The notes beneath the pieces are model-generated. The model did not search any database. It was not told the origin of the DNA and saw nothing but the letters and a program-made list of their open reading frames with translations. 64,000 nucleotides of DNA from Archangium primigenium (GTDB taxonomy: Bacteria; Myxococcota; Myxococcia; Myxococcales; Myxococcaceae): positions 3,658,001-3,722,000 of the forward strand of contig NZ_JADWYI010000001.1 in the NCBI RefSeq assembly GCF_016904885.1, read 5' to 3'. How positions within the stretch are numbered: position 1 is the stretch's first letter; every line of letters starts with the position of its first letter. This document shows positions 32,046-42,797 of this stretch, one piece after another. The translations under genes and the position numbers were made by a program.

Positions 32046-32960
32046 TCAGAACGTGCCAGACAGCGACATGCCGCCCAGATTGCCAGACATCCGCATCGAC
32101 ACGCCCGGGCCCATGTCCGGGGTCGCGCTCCTCCGGCCGTGCAGCAGCAGGGGCACCGCCACGCCGAAGAGCGAGCCCGCCGCCGCGCCCACCACCACGT
32201 CCGAGAAGTAGTGTTTGTCCGCGCCCATGCGCATCACGCCCACCGACGCCGCCGCGGGCAGGCCCACCGCCCAGATGAGCCAGCTCTTGTCGTAGCCGCG
32301 CAGCTCGGACACCGTGCCCGCCGCCGTCACCAGCGAGAAGGCCAGGCTCGTGTGCCCGCTGTAGAAGGACAGGTTGTTGTCCGAGGGCTTCTCCGTGCGC
32401 GCCTTCTGCGCCTCGTCCAGCACGTGGACGAAGGGGCGCTCGCGGCCCACGGCGAACTTCACGGCCTGGTTGACCACCGCCGCCACCACCGCCGACTCGA
32501 CGATGATGGTGGCGTCCTCCGCGGCATGGCGCATGGACGCGCCGTTGCTCGACCCCAGCAGGTACTGGGCGCCGAGCACGCCCACCGGCAGCACGCCGAA
32601 GTCCACCACGTTGCTCCAGGTGTTCCACGTGTGCCGGCCCTGCTCGGTGCGCGCCGCCACGCCCCGGCCCCACCGGTCCACGGCGTTGAGCGTGTCCGTG
32701 CCGTCGGGCGAGCGGTCGCACCAGCGGCAGGCGCTCGGGGCGAGCTGGGACTTGAACACCGCCTCGGTGGTGATCCACAACGCCCCGCCCACGCCCGTGA
32801 TGAGGCCCTCGCGCGTCCAGTTGAAGTCCAAGGACTGGAGCCGGGGCGCGTCCGTCGCCTGTTGGGCCCGAGGGGGGAGGGCGGCGTCGGGGACGGGAGA
32901 GGAAGCAACCAGGGAGGCGATTGCTAGAAAAGTCAGGGCGGATGGCATGGCGTCGAGCAT
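32046..32960 (-). CDS. PAP2-family phosphatase, membrane or periplasmic
   Basis: 304 aa. An N-terminal signal/anchor (LTFLAIASLVA) precedes the type-2 phosphatidic-acid-phosphatase core. The three motifs are KFAVGRERP (KxxxxxxRP), YSGHTS (PSGH-like) and RMGADKHYFSDVVVGA (RxxxxxHxxxD). The catalytic His residues are in motifs 2 and 3. It should hydrolyse a lipid or isoprenyl phosphate, for example undecaprenyl pyrophosphate recycling, at the cell envelope. An alternative ATG at 32948 would shorten it by four residues. It is divergent from addB with 40 bases between. Confidence 0.86.
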   Translation of the reverse strand: MLDAMPSALTFLAIASLVASSPVPDAALPPRAQQATDAPRLQSLDFNWTREGLITGVGGALWITTEAVFKSQLAPSACRWCDRSPDGTDTLNAVDRWGRGVAARTEQGRHTWNTWSNVVDFGVLPVGVLGAQYLLGSSNGASMRHAAEDATIIVESAVVAAVVNQAVKFAVGRERPFVHVLDEAQKARTEKPSDNNLSFYSGHTSLAFSLVTAAGTVSELRGYDKSWLIWAVGLPAAASVGVMRMGADKHYFSDVVVGAAAGSLFGVAVPLLLHGRRSATPDMGPGVSMRMSGNLGGMSLSGTF

Positions 32961-33000
32961 AAATGCGCCCCCCGCGTCGTTCTAGACTCCACCGCCCCGT

Positions 33001-36000
33001 ATGCCCCCCGAGTTTCGCCGTACCCTCCAGGTCTTCCCCGATGCCGGACGCCGTCAGGCCGCGCTGCGCGCGACGCGGAGCGTCGAGGGTGTCGTGCGAG
33101 GTGACTTCTTCCTCACCTGGGAGGGCTTCCTCGACGCGCTCGGGGGCGCGCGGGAGTTGGGCCGGCGCAAGGGCACGCCGCTCGTGGCGCGCACGCTCCT
33201 GGGGGCGCTCGCGCAGGGCCTGGGGCCCACGCCGCTGGGGGACTTCGTCCACGAGCCCGCCTTCGCGCGCGCCGCGCTGGAGGTGGTGCTGGACATGAAG
33301 GCCGGGCGGCTGTCCCCGCGCGACCTGCAGGACGCGCTGGAGGTGCTGCCCCCCGAGCGCCGCGAGCGCGTGCGGCTCCTCGCCCTCTTGCACCACGGCT
33401 ACGAGCAGAAGATGGCCGAGCTGGGCCTGGCCGACCGCGAGGACGGCGTCCGGGGCGCGCGCGAGGCGCTGGAGCGCGGCGAGTGGCCCGAGGCCTGGGC
33501 GGACGTGGGCGCGCTCGTGCTGCACGGCATCTACGACGTGCGGCCCTCGACGCTGGAGCTGCTGCTGGCCCTGGCGGCCGCGTGTGACGCGCGCAAGGTG
33601 GGCCTGCGCGTGCAGACCCCCGTGGGCGGCTCGCCCGTGGCGGACGCGGCCCTGGCGGGGCTCTTCCGCGCCTTCGAGAACCGGGGCGACGTGCTCACCC
33701 ACGTGGACCTCTTCAAGGCGGACGTGACCTTCGAGGCGCGGCCCCTCGGGGAGCTGGGCCGCCGCGTGTTCTCGCCCCACGCGCCCAAGGCGCTGCTCGC
33801 GGGCGAGGTGGAGGGCCTGCGGGTGTGGAGCGCGGGCTCCGCGCGTGACGAGGCGCGGCTCATCGCCCGGGACGTGCGCCGCGCGGTGACCGAGGGCACG
33901 CCGCCCGAGCGCATCGCCGTGGCCTGGCGCGACCTGGGCCCCGAGGCCGCGTGGGTCGCCGAGGCCCTGGGCGAGCTGGGCGTGCCGGTGCGCCTGCCCT
34001 TCGGCGAGCCGCTCGCGCTGGCGGGGCCCGTGCGTCTGGCGCTGGATCTGCCCCTCCTGGCGGAGGATGGCTTTCCCGCCGAGCGCGTGGCGGAGCTGCT
34101 CGCCAGCCGCTACGTGCCCGCGCTCTCGCGGGGCGCGCCCGATGCGCCCGCCACCCTGCTGTCGCTCGCGGCCGTGCGGGATGACCGGCTGGGCGCCTCG
34201 CGCGGCAAGGGCGCGTATGACGTGCGGCTGGAGGCCCTCGCGCGGCGCTCGCAGCCCTTGCCCGGGCAGGTGCGTCCTCGCGAGGAGCGGCGCGCCCACG
34301 AGGCCCGGCTGTTGCGCGAGCGCTGTCTGCTCCTGATCGAGTCCTGCCGCCGCATCCCCGAGCAGGGCAAGGCCTCGGAGCTGCTCGCCGCGTGGTGGCA
34401 GGTGGTGCGGCGGCTCGGGCTGCTCGACTCGGAGGGCGCGCCGGAGGCCCCCGCGGACGAGGGCCTGGGCGCGCTCGTGCTGGAAGCCCGGGCCCGGGAC
34501 GAGGCGGCGCGCGAGGCGCTGGCGACGCGGGTGCGGGAGCTGGAGCGGGCGCTCGTGAAGGTGGGAGGCGGCGCCCGTCTGGGCCGACGCACCTTCGGCC
34601 GCTGGCTCCAGGACGCGGTGCGCGACGTGCACCTGCCCGCGCGCGGGCCCCTCTCGGGCGCCGTGGAGGTGCTGGACGTGCGCGAGCTGGAGGGCCGCAC
34701 CTTCGCGCGCGTGTTCGTGGGCGGCGTCGCCGAGGGCCGCTTCCCGGGCCGCGAGGTGCCCAACGCGCTCCTGGGGGACTCCGAGCGCCAGGCGCTCAAC
34801 AAGCACCTGGGCCGGGACGTCTTCCGCCTCACGGGCGGCGAGTTCGAGGACCGGGCGCCGTGGCGGCTCACCGAGGACAGGCTCTTGTTCGCCAGCGCGC
34901 TGGCCACGGCCGAGGAGTCGGTGAGCCTGTCGTTCTCCGTGGCGGGCGTGGGCGGGCAGGAGCAGGCGCCCTCGGCGTTCCTCGAGGAGGTGCGTCGGCT
35001 CACGGGCCTGGAGTGGGAGGCGCGCGCGCTGCCGGCCATCGTGCCGCTCGACGAGGTGCTGACCCCGGCGGAGCTGCGCCAGCGCGTGGTGCTCGAGACG
35101 CTCGCGCTCGAGCGGCTGCGCGTGTCCGAGCCGGATCCCGCCCGACATGTGCTGCACGACCGCTTCCAGGACAGCCCCTGGCTCCAGGCCGCCGCGGAGA
35201 TGAAGGCGGTGGAGATCGAGCGGCTGCACTTCTTCGGGGGCACGCGCTCGGACGCGGGCCGCTACACGGGCTTCGTCGGAGCGCCGGACCTGGGCGAGGC
35301 CATCCGCGAGGCATTCCGCTTCGACGCGGAGCGCCCCTTGTCGGCCTCGTCCATCGCCCGCTTCAGCAACTGCGGCTTCCAGGGCTTCCTCTCCTACGGC
35401 CTCAAGGTGCCCGAGCCGGAGCGGCCCGGCGAGGAGTTCGACAGCCGGGGGCAGGGCGTCTTCTGGCACCGCGTGCTGGAGGAGTTCTTCAAGCGGCTCA
35501 AGGAGCGGCAGCTGCTCGGCCGGGGCTTCCACGAGCTGCCCGAGGCCTTGCTGGACACGGTGCTCGACGAGGTGCGGGCGCACTTCGAGCAGCGGCACTA
35601 CGTGGGCCATCCCGCCCTGTGGCGGCTCGCGCGCGAGCGGGCGAAGAACATGGTGCGCCGCGTGCTCCTGGACGAGCGGCGGGGCCTGCCCTTCGAGCGG
35701 CTGGAGCCCTCGGGCTTCGAGCTGCGCTTCGGGCCGAAGAATCCCGCCGAGGGCTGGGAGGCCGTGACGCTCGAGGTGGGCGAGGAGCTCATCCACTTCG
35801 AGGGCACCATCGACCGGCTGGACATGGCCGGGGGCGAGGTGGGCGTCATCGACTACAAGTCCGGGGAGCTGTCGCGCTCGGTGCTGCGCGGCAAGCTGAT
35901 GGACGCCTCGGACTTCCAGCTCCCGCTCTACCTGTACGCCGCGCGCGTCAGTGGCCACCGCGACACGCGGCACGCGGCCTGGTTCTCCCTGCGCACGGGC

Positions 36001-36273
36001 AAGGCCATCCTCCTCGCGGACGTGCTGGCCGACAAGCGGCAGCCGGAGCTGACGCTCGACCTGGACGAGCTGTTGTCCACGGAGCCCGCCGTGCGCGAGC
36101 GCATGGCGGCCGAGCAGAAGCCCAACCTGGCCAACGCGGTGGAGCGGCTGGTGCGCACGGTGCGCGAGGGCCAGTTCGCCATGCGGCCCAAGGACTGCTC
36201 GCGCTGCGGCTATCAGGCCGTGTGCCGCATCACCGAGCGGCGGCTGGTAGGCGAGGAGGGCGGCCATGAGTGA
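33001..36273 (+). CDS. addB: AddB-type PD-(D/E)XK helicase/nuclease subunit
   Basis: 1090 aa subunit of an AddAB recombination nuclease that resects double-strand breaks. The N-terminal half keeps the AddB fold but has no Walker A GKT, consistent with AddB being a structural, non-ATPase subunit. The C-terminal nuclease is intact: ASSIARFSNCGFQGF with one Cys, GTIDRLD near 936, and VIDYKSG near 951 with the DxK of PD-(D/E)XK. The final CSRCGYQAVC provides three Cys, so a four-Cys iron-sulfur cluster is expected. It overlaps addA by 8 bases (ATGAGTGA), indicating translational coupling. Confidence 0.88.
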   Translation: MPPEFRRTLQVFPDAGRRQAALRATRSVEGVVRGDFFLTWEGFLDALGGARELGRRKGTPLVARTLLGALAQGLGPTPLGDFVHEPAFARAALEVVLDMKAGRLSPRDLQDALEVLPPERRERVRLLALLHHGYEQKMAELGLADREDGVRGAREALERGEWPEAWADVGALVLHGIYDVRPSTLELLLALAAACDARKVGLRVQTPVGGSPVADAALAGLFRAFENRGDVLTHVDLFKADVTFEARPLGELGRRVFSPHAPKALLAGEVEGLRVWSAGSARDEARLIARDVRRAVTEGTPPERIAVAWRDLGPEAAWVAEALGELGVPVRLPFGEPLALAGPVRLALDLPLLAEDGFPAERVAELLASRYVPALSRGAPDAPATLLSLAAVRDDRLGASRGKGAYDVRLEALARRSQPLPGQVRPREERRAHEARLLRERCLLLIESCRRIPEQGKASELLAAWWQVVRRLGLLDSEGAPEAPADEGLGALVLEARARDEAAREALATRVRELERALVKVGGGARLGRRTFGRWLQDAVRDVHLPARGPLSGAVEVLDVRELEGRTFARVFVGGVAEGRFPGREVPNALLGDSERQALNKHLGRDVFRLTGGEFEDRAPWRLTEDRLLFASALATAEESVSLSFSVAGVGGQEQAPSAFLEEVRRLTGLEWEARALPAIVPLDEVLTPAELRQRVVLETLALERLRVSEPDPARHVLHDRFQDSPWLQAAAEMKAVEIERLHFFGGTRSDAGRYTGFVGAPDLGEAIREAFRFDAERPLSASSIARFSNCGFQGFLSYGLKVPEPERPGEEFDSRGQGVFWHRVLEEFFKRLKERQLLGRGFHELPEALLDTVLDEVRAHFEQRHYVGHPALWRLARERAKNMVRRVLLDERRGLPFERLEPSGFELRFGPKNPAEGWEAVTLEVGEELIHFEGTIDRLDMAGGEVGVIDYKSGELSRSVLRGKLMDASDFQLPLYLYAARVSGHRDTRHAAWFSLRTGKAILLADVLADKRQPELTLDLDELLSTEPAVRERMAAEQKPNLANAVERLVRTVREGQFAMRPKDCSRCGYQAVCRITERRLVGEEGGHE

Positions 36274-39200
36274 GCCCTTCCTGCTGGCCCTGGAGAAGAA
36301 CCTCGCGCTGATGGCGGGCGCGGGCGCGGGCAAGACGTACAGCCTGGTGACCATGACGCTGCACCTGCTCTCCGGGGCGCGCGAGGGCTTCAAGCCCCTG
36401 CGGCCCTCGCGTCTGGGCATGGTGACGTTCACCGACAAGGCCGCCGCCGAGCTGCGCGCCCGGGTGCGGGCCCGTCTGGACGCGCTCGTGCACGCCGAGC
36501 CCAAGGCCCTGCTGGAGCCGGAGCTGCGCGCGTCGCTCGAGCGGCTGGGGCTGCCGTTTCCCACCCGGGACACCTGGCGCGCGCTGCGCGAGGAGCTGGG
36601 GGGCGCCACCGTGGGCACCTTCCACTCGATGTGCGGCCAGATGCTGCGCCGGGCCCCGCCGGGCTCGGGCCTGGACACGTCCTTCGAGGTGCTCGACGAG
36701 ATGGAGGCGCGCTCGCTCGTGCTGGACGTGTGCGAGCGCGTGGTGCTCGACGCCCTGGAGGACACCAGCGCGAACGTGCGCGAGCTGTGCGAGGAGCTGA
36801 CCTTCTCCGGCTCGGACTTCACCGAGGGCCTGGTGGCCTCGCTCGCGGGCATCTACGGCAAGCTGCGCGAGGAAGGTCTGCGGGCCGCCCAGGTGCCGCT
36901 GTCCACGCCGGAGCAGGCGCGGGAGGCCTTCGACGCCCTCGTCGCCCACTGCCTGGAGCTGTGCGACGAGGCGGCCGGGTTGGATGCCAAGGGCGCGTGG
37001 GGCGCGCTGCGCGGGCAGCTGGAGACGGTGCTCCGGGGCCTCACGGTGGACAACTGCTTCTCGCCCGAGGGCGTGCCCGCGCTGGAGGCGGCCTTCCTGG
37101 CCGATGGCCGCAAGCTGTCGTCCCAGCGCAGCGGGGCGGGGCTGCCGATGCGCGCGGTGTACTGGTCGGTCTTCGGCAAGAGCGACAACACGGTGATGAC
37201 GCTGACGGACCTGTACGCCGGCTGGCGCACCGCTCCGTTCGAGGTGTCGTTCCGTGCCTTGCTCGCCCAGGTGGAGACGCGCCACGCCGAGGAGCTGTCG
37301 CGGCGCAACGCCCTGGACTTCACCTCGTTGCTGGTGCGCACGCGCGACCTCTTGCGTGACCTGCCGGACTTCCGGCGGCAGATGCAGGAGCGCCTGGGCG
37401 CGCTCATGGTGGACGAGTTCCAGGACACCAACCGCCTGCAGCTGGAGCTGGTGCTGCTCCTGGCCGAGCGGCGCGAGGGCGGCCCCCGGCCCCTGGCGCC
37501 GGACGCGGACGTGGTGGCGTCGATTCCCCTGGAGCCCGCCTTCCTGTGCGCGGTGGGAGACCGCAAGCAGTCCATCTACGAGTTCCGTGGCGCGGACGTG
37601 TCCGTCTTCGAGGTGCTGGCGCGGAAGATCGAGGAGGAGGGTGGGGCGCGCGGCTTCCTCCAGCACAACCGGCGCTCGGTGCCGCCCCTGCTCGGCTTCT
37701 TCAACCAGGCCTTCGCGGGCGTGCTGGTGCCGGGGGAGGGCGGGGCGCGGCCCTACGAGGTGGTGTACGTGCCCGCGGAGGATGACCTCCAGCCGGTGCG
37801 TCCGGCGCCGCGGCCCGCCCCGGTGGTGGAGCGCCTGGTGCTGGAGGACGAGGGCCTGACCACGGGCGAGCTGCGGCTGGCGGACGCGGAGTCGGTGGCG
37901 CGGCGGCTCAAGGTGATGCTGGCGCCGGGCGCCGAGCCGCTCGTGGCGGTGCGCACCGAAGGCGAGGAGCAGCGCCCCGTGCGTGGCGGTGACGTGGCGA
38001 TGCTCTTTCGCACCTTCAGCCATCTGGAGGTGTACCGCCAGGCGCTCATCCGCCACGCCATTCCCCACCGGGTGCTGCGCGGGCGGGGCTTCTATGGCGC
38101 CCAGGAGGTGCTGGACCTGGCCTCGCTCCTGTCCCTGCTGGCGGATGCCGAGGACGCGCTCGCCTTCGCCGCGGTGCTGCGCTCGCCGCTGGTGGGCCTG
38201 TCGGACGCCTCGCTCTTCCGGCTCGCCGGTCCCGAGGGCCTGTCGCTCCCCGCCGTGGTGAAGGCGGGCGCCGCGCTCCTGGAGTCCCTGCCCGAGGGCG
38301 AGCGCGCCCGGCTCGAGCGCTTCCTCGCGGCGCTGCCCCGGCTGCGCGAGGAGCGTGACCGGCTCGGGGTGCGCGCGCTGCTGCTGGCCACGCTGGAGCT
38401 CACGGGCTACCGCGAGGCCCTGGCGGGCACGCCCTACGCGGAGCAGGCGAGCGCCAACGTGGAGAAGCTGCTGGCGCTGGCGGGCCGCCGCGACGAGCGG
38501 GGCACCGGCGGCTGTGTGACGTTCGCGCGCGAGCTGCAACGGCTGGCGCACGAGGAGCCCACCGAGGCCCAGGCGGACCTGCTGGAGGCGGGTGACCCGC
38601 GCGCGGTGCAACTGCTCACCATCCACCGCGCCAAGGGCCTGGAGTGGCCCGTGGTGGTGGTGCCCGCGCTCGGGGGAAAGCGGCGCGCCACGACGGGACG
38701 GGTGCTCTTCGAGCGCTCGCACGGGCTGAGCCTGCGCCCCTGGCTGCCCACGCAAATCAGCGGCAGCGTGGACAGCAAGTACCGCGCGCCCCGCTTCGAC
38801 GCCGTGAAGGACGAACTGCGACGGCGCGAGACCGCGGAGTACCGCCGCCTGCTGTACGTCGCGCTCACCCGCGCGAGGGACCGACTGCTGCTCTCCGGCG
38901 CCGAGGAGTCCCAGGCCAAGGACTCCTGGTGGTGTCTGCTCGACGAACGGCTGCTCGCGGACCCGCGGCTGCGGGGCCTGGTGGAGGACGTGGATGTCCT
39001 CGCCCTGCCCGAGCCGCCGGAGTTGGACACGCGCGAGGACGCGGAGCCAGCGGTGCAGGAGGCCCGGGTGGAGGCCGCGTGGGAGCGGGTGCACGAGCCG
39101 GGCGCGCCCGCCCTGCCCGAGGTCGTCAGCGTGGAGGCGCGCGCGGTGCAGGACTTCATCGCCTGTCCGCGCCGCTATCATTATATCCACCGGCTGGGCC

Positions 39201-39925
39201 TGCGCGCCCGCGGGGTGGCGTGGGAGTCCCCACCGCGTCAGTCCGCGGCCTACGTCGAGCGCGAGGCCTGGGGCGAGTCGGCGCCGGACGTCCCGGACCG
39301 GGTGCTGGCGCTGCTGCGGCGGGTGGACTTCCGGCTCGCGCAGACGCCCGGGGCCGAGCGGCGCTCGCGCCTGGAGGCGCTCGTGCGCGAGGTGGGCTGG
39401 GACGCGGCGGAGGACGGCGTGGAGGAGGCGCTCGCCACGCTCGTGCGCTTGCTGGACACGGACTTCGCCCGGCGGCTGGCCGGAGCGCGCGCGGCCCAGG
39501 TGCACCGCGCGCTGCCCTTCGTGCTGCCCCTGCCGGGCCCAGCGCCCGCGGCGCTCGAGGGCGTGGTGGACCTGCTCTGGGAGACGCCCGAGGGCGAGGC
39601 CGAGGTGGTGCTCTTCCAGCCGGGCCGGCGCTCGCCCCGGGGCGTCGAGGCCCACGCGGAATGGCTGGCCGTGGTCCAGCGGGCGTCACGCGAACTGGTG
39701 CGCGAGGACACGCCTGTCCGTGTGGGGCTCGTCTTCCTGGTCGAGGACGTGCTGGAGCCGGAGTTCTTCTCGACGGGTGAGGATTCCGCGCGCCAGGCCG
39801 AGCGGTGGCGCGAGGCGGCGCGGGCCCTGGTGGCCACCGAGGCGGGAGGCCGCTGGGCGGGGCGGGACGCGAGTGTCTGTGCCCGCCTGGCGTGCGGTTA
39901 TGCGCGGCAATGTCACCCGGGTTGA
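36266..39925 (+). CDS. addA: AddA-type UvrD-family helicase subunit, nuclease motif apparently lost
   Basis: 1219 aa SF1A helicase. Motifs are Walker A AGAGAGKTYSLV (residues ~16-27), Walker B/II MVDEFQDTN near 382, motif III AVGDRKQSIYEFRGAD near 429, motif V LLTIHRAKGLEWP near 783, and motif VI LLYVALTRARDRLLL near 860. The C-terminal domain aligns with AddA nuclease by GVVDLLWE, but where the catalytic D-x-K strand is expected it reads VVLFQPGRR, so both the second acid and the Lys seem missing. A Cys set (IACPRRY and CARLACGYARQC) resembles the iron-sulfur arrangement of the AddB nuclease. AddA here probably supplies motor activity while AddB cuts. Confidence 0.88.
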   Translation: MSEPFLLALEKNLALMAGAGAGKTYSLVTMTLHLLSGAREGFKPLRPSRLGMVTFTDKAAAELRARVRARLDALVHAEPKALLEPELRASLERLGLPFPTRDTWRALREELGGATVGTFHSMCGQMLRRAPPGSGLDTSFEVLDEMEARSLVLDVCERVVLDALEDTSANVRELCEELTFSGSDFTEGLVASLAGIYGKLREEGLRAAQVPLSTPEQAREAFDALVAHCLELCDEAAGLDAKGAWGALRGQLETVLRGLTVDNCFSPEGVPALEAAFLADGRKLSSQRSGAGLPMRAVYWSVFGKSDNTVMTLTDLYAGWRTAPFEVSFRALLAQVETRHAEELSRRNALDFTSLLVRTRDLLRDLPDFRRQMQERLGALMVDEFQDTNRLQLELVLLLAERREGGPRPLAPDADVVASIPLEPAFLCAVGDRKQSIYEFRGADVSVFEVLARKIEEEGGARGFLQHNRRSVPPLLGFFNQAFAGVLVPGEGGARPYEVVYVPAEDDLQPVRPAPRPAPVVERLVLEDEGLTTGELRLADAESVARRLKVMLAPGAEPLVAVRTEGEEQRPVRGGDVAMLFRTFSHLEVYRQALIRHAIPHRVLRGRGFYGAQEVLDLASLLSLLADAEDALAFAAVLRSPLVGLSDASLFRLAGPEGLSLPAVVKAGAALLESLPEGERARLERFLAALPRLREERDRLGVRALLLATLELTGYREALAGTPYAEQASANVEKLLALAGRRDERGTGGCVTFARELQRLAHEEPTEAQADLLEAGDPRAVQLLTIHRAKGLEWPVVVVPALGGKRRATTGRVLFERSHGLSLRPWLPTQISGSVDSKYRAPRFDAVKDELRRRETAEYRRLLYVALTRARDRLLLSGAEESQAKDSWWCLLDERLLADPRLRGLVEDVDVLALPEPPELDTREDAEPAVQEARVEAAWERVHEPGAPALPEVVSVEARAVQDFIACPRRYHYIHRLGLRARGVAWESPPRQSAAYVEREAWGESAPDVPDRVLALLRRVDFRLAQTPGAERRSRLEALVREVGWDAAEDGVEEALATLVRLLDTDFARRLAGARAAQVHRALPFVLPLPGPAPAALEGVVDLLWETPEGEAEVVLFQPGRRSPRGVEAHAEWLAVVQRASRELVREDTPVRVGLVFLVEDVLEPEFFSTGEDSARQAERWREAARALVATEAGGRWAGRDASVCARLACGYARQCHPG

Positions 39926-39960
39926 ACCTCCCGATGACGGGCCGTGGGGAAGCGTGCTAA

Positions 39961-41280
<1,320 letters not shown>

Positions 41281-41310
41281 GCCACCGCCCGTCCTGGCGG
41301 ACCCCGAACA

Positions 41311-41350
41311 GTCGGGGAGACCGGGAAGTCCAGACCTGGACTTCCCCGAC
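41311..41350 (+). terminator. Strong hairpin downstream of purA (terminator-like, no T-run)
   Basis: GGGAAGTCCAG (41323-41333) and CTGGACTTCCC (41336-41346) form an 11-bp perfect stem with only two unpaired bases, effectively a tetraloop. Outer arms GTCGG (41311-41315) and CCGAC (41346-41350) can extend the helix. The downstream sequence is G-rich rather than T-rich, so a classical intrinsic terminator is not evident; it may end or stabilise purA mRNA. Confidence 0.45.
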
Positions 41351-41405
41351 GGGAGGGCAGGGGGGCCGGTAGCACCTGTCAGGGACGTGCCTTAGCTTTC
41401 AAGGC

Positions 41406-41840
41406 ATGGGCATGAACCCGGGCGAATCGAAGGCAGGAAAGCAGGTATTCCGCCCCCACGCCGTGCTCGCGGCCATCATGGGCGCCGCGACGTTGCTCTG
41501 GCTGGGGGTGTTGCTCTTCCTCTTGCGCTACGACGGCGTGCCCGTCCAGACGTTCCTGTCGGCGCTCTTCTTCGTCCTCTTCTTCGCGGTGTCGGTCACC
41601 TACTACGGCCGCACGCGCATCGTGGTGGACGCCAATGGCCTCACGTACCGGGGCATGGTGCGCACCCGCCGCTTCACCTTCGACGACATCCGCAAGGTGG
41701 ACGTGCTGCCCGGCCCGCTGACGGTCTACGCGGTGCGCGGCAGCCGGGGCCTCATGCACTTCACCAGCCTGTTCACGCACCACCAGCGTCTGGCGCGCCT
41801 GCTCGTGGAGCGCGCGGGGCTGACTCCCCAGCGCGCCTGA
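41406..41840 (+). CDS. Small membrane protein with PH-like domain
   Basis: 144 aa. Two transmembrane helices (about 20-40, ATLLWLGVLLFLL, and 48-65, FLSALFFVLFFAVSV) form a hairpin. They are followed by a ~70-residue cytosolic beta-rich domain (TRIVVDANGLTYRGMVRTRR, FDDIRKVDVLPG, LTVYAV, LMHFTS) resembling bacterial PH (bPH) domains. Function unknown; such proteins are common and often envelope-linked. Convergent with the FHA gene, which ends 3 bases away. Confidence 0.72.
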   Translation: MGMNPGESKAGKQVFRPHAVLAAIMGAATLLWLGVLLFLLRYDGVPVQTFLSALFFVLFFAVSVTYYGRTRIVVDANGLTYRGMVRTRRFTFDDIRKVDVLPGPLTVYAVRGSRGLMHFTSLFTHHQRLARLLVERAGLTPQRA

Positions 41841-41843
41841 GCC

Positions 41844-42656
41844 TCACCGCGTCAGGGCCCACGTCGCCGCCCCGCCCATCAGGGACAAGGCGATTCCGAG
41901 CCCCAGCACCCAGGGCTCCCACGCCCTCGACTTGGCGGGAGGGGGCAGGGGGACGGGGGCGGGCTCCTCCGGAGGCGATGCCTCGGGGAGCGGCGCCTGG
42001 TCTTCCACGGCGGCCTGGAAGCGCAGCAGGGTCCGGCCCACCTCGAGCACGTCGCCCTGCCGGAGCACCCGGGGCGCGTCCACGCGCTGGCCGTTGACGA
42101 AGACCCCATTGGGGCTGTCCTCGTCCTCCACCACGAAGCCGTCCGCCTCGGCGCGGATGCACGCGTGGCGGCGCGAGACGGCCCGATCCCTCAGCCGCAC
42201 CGCCGCCTCCCAGCCCCGGCCCACCACCGTCACGGCCTCGGCGAGGGCGAAGGTCCGCCCCACCTCCGCGCCCGTGAGGCACTGGAGGGTCGCCGCCCGG
42301 GAACTCAGGGGCGCGTCCAGGTCCACCAGCAGGTGCTTGAGCACGGCCACGGTGCCCACCTGCCGCGCCTGCTCCCTCCCCGCGGAGGGGAGGCGCAGGT
42401 GCATGCCCTCGCCCAGCCCCACCACCTCACCGGGCGACACCAGGCGCGGGACACCCGGGGGGACGGGCACCCCCTCCACCGTGAAGGACCGCCGGGCCTC
42501 CACCATCAGCCGCCCGTCTTGAATGCGCAGGGTGAGCCAGCCGGGGGGCAGGCCCTCCAGGCGGACCTGGTCGTCCGCGCCTCCGCCCAACAGGTGCTCC
42601 CCCTCGGCGAGCTCGAAGGAGGTCGGTGTGCCCAGGTGCTCGAATTCGAAGTGCAT
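41844..42656 (-). CDS. FHA-domain protein with C-terminal membrane anchor
   Basis: 270 aa. A forkhead-associated phosphothreonine-binding domain is near residues 140-215 (VTVVGRGWEAAVRLRD, VSRRHACIRAE, DEDSPNGVFVNGQRV), with the Arg, Ser and Asn/Gly of the phosphopeptide pocket. The N-terminal ~100 residues form another beta-rich region that may be a degenerate FHA. A Pro-rich linker leads to a single C-terminal transmembrane helix (WVLGLGIALSLMGGAATWAL), so the protein is tail-anchored with FHA in the cytosol. FHA proteins read Ser/Thr-kinase signals, which are abundant in myxobacteria. Confidence 0.85.
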   Translation of the reverse strand: MHFEFEHLGTPTSFELAEGEHLLGGGADDQVRLEGLPPGWLTLRIQDGRLMVEARRSFTVEGVPVPPGVPRLVSPGEVVGLGEGMHLRLPSAGREQARQVGTVAVLKHLLVDLDAPLSSRAATLQCLTGAEVGRTFALAEAVTVVGRGWEAAVRLRDRAVSRRHACIRAEADGFVVEDEDSPNGVFVNGQRVDAPRVLRQGDVLEVGRTLLRFQAAVEDQAPLPEASPPEEPAPVPLPPPAKSRAWEPWVLGLGIALSLMGGAATWALTR

Positions 42657-42797
42657 GGGGCCGTTCGTGGCAAACCCGATGCCGGACGGGACACGGGGGC
42701 TCGCGCGGGGTTGGCGCGCCGCCCCCATCCCGTCCGGGGCGCCAGGGTCCACCCGGAGGGATGCGCCGGGCCCGGCCTTCTGGGATTCTCCCCCGCG

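Noticed and set aside
31975-36852. A 1625-residue minus-strand open frame
   Set aside because: It lies antisense to addB and overlaps other genes, is dominated by Arg, Ala, His, Gly and Pro without motifs, and arises because GC-rich codons leave few stops on the opposite strand.
36230-39655. An 1141-residue minus-strand open frame
   Set aside because: It is the complement of addA; the plus-strand helicase motifs are unambiguous.
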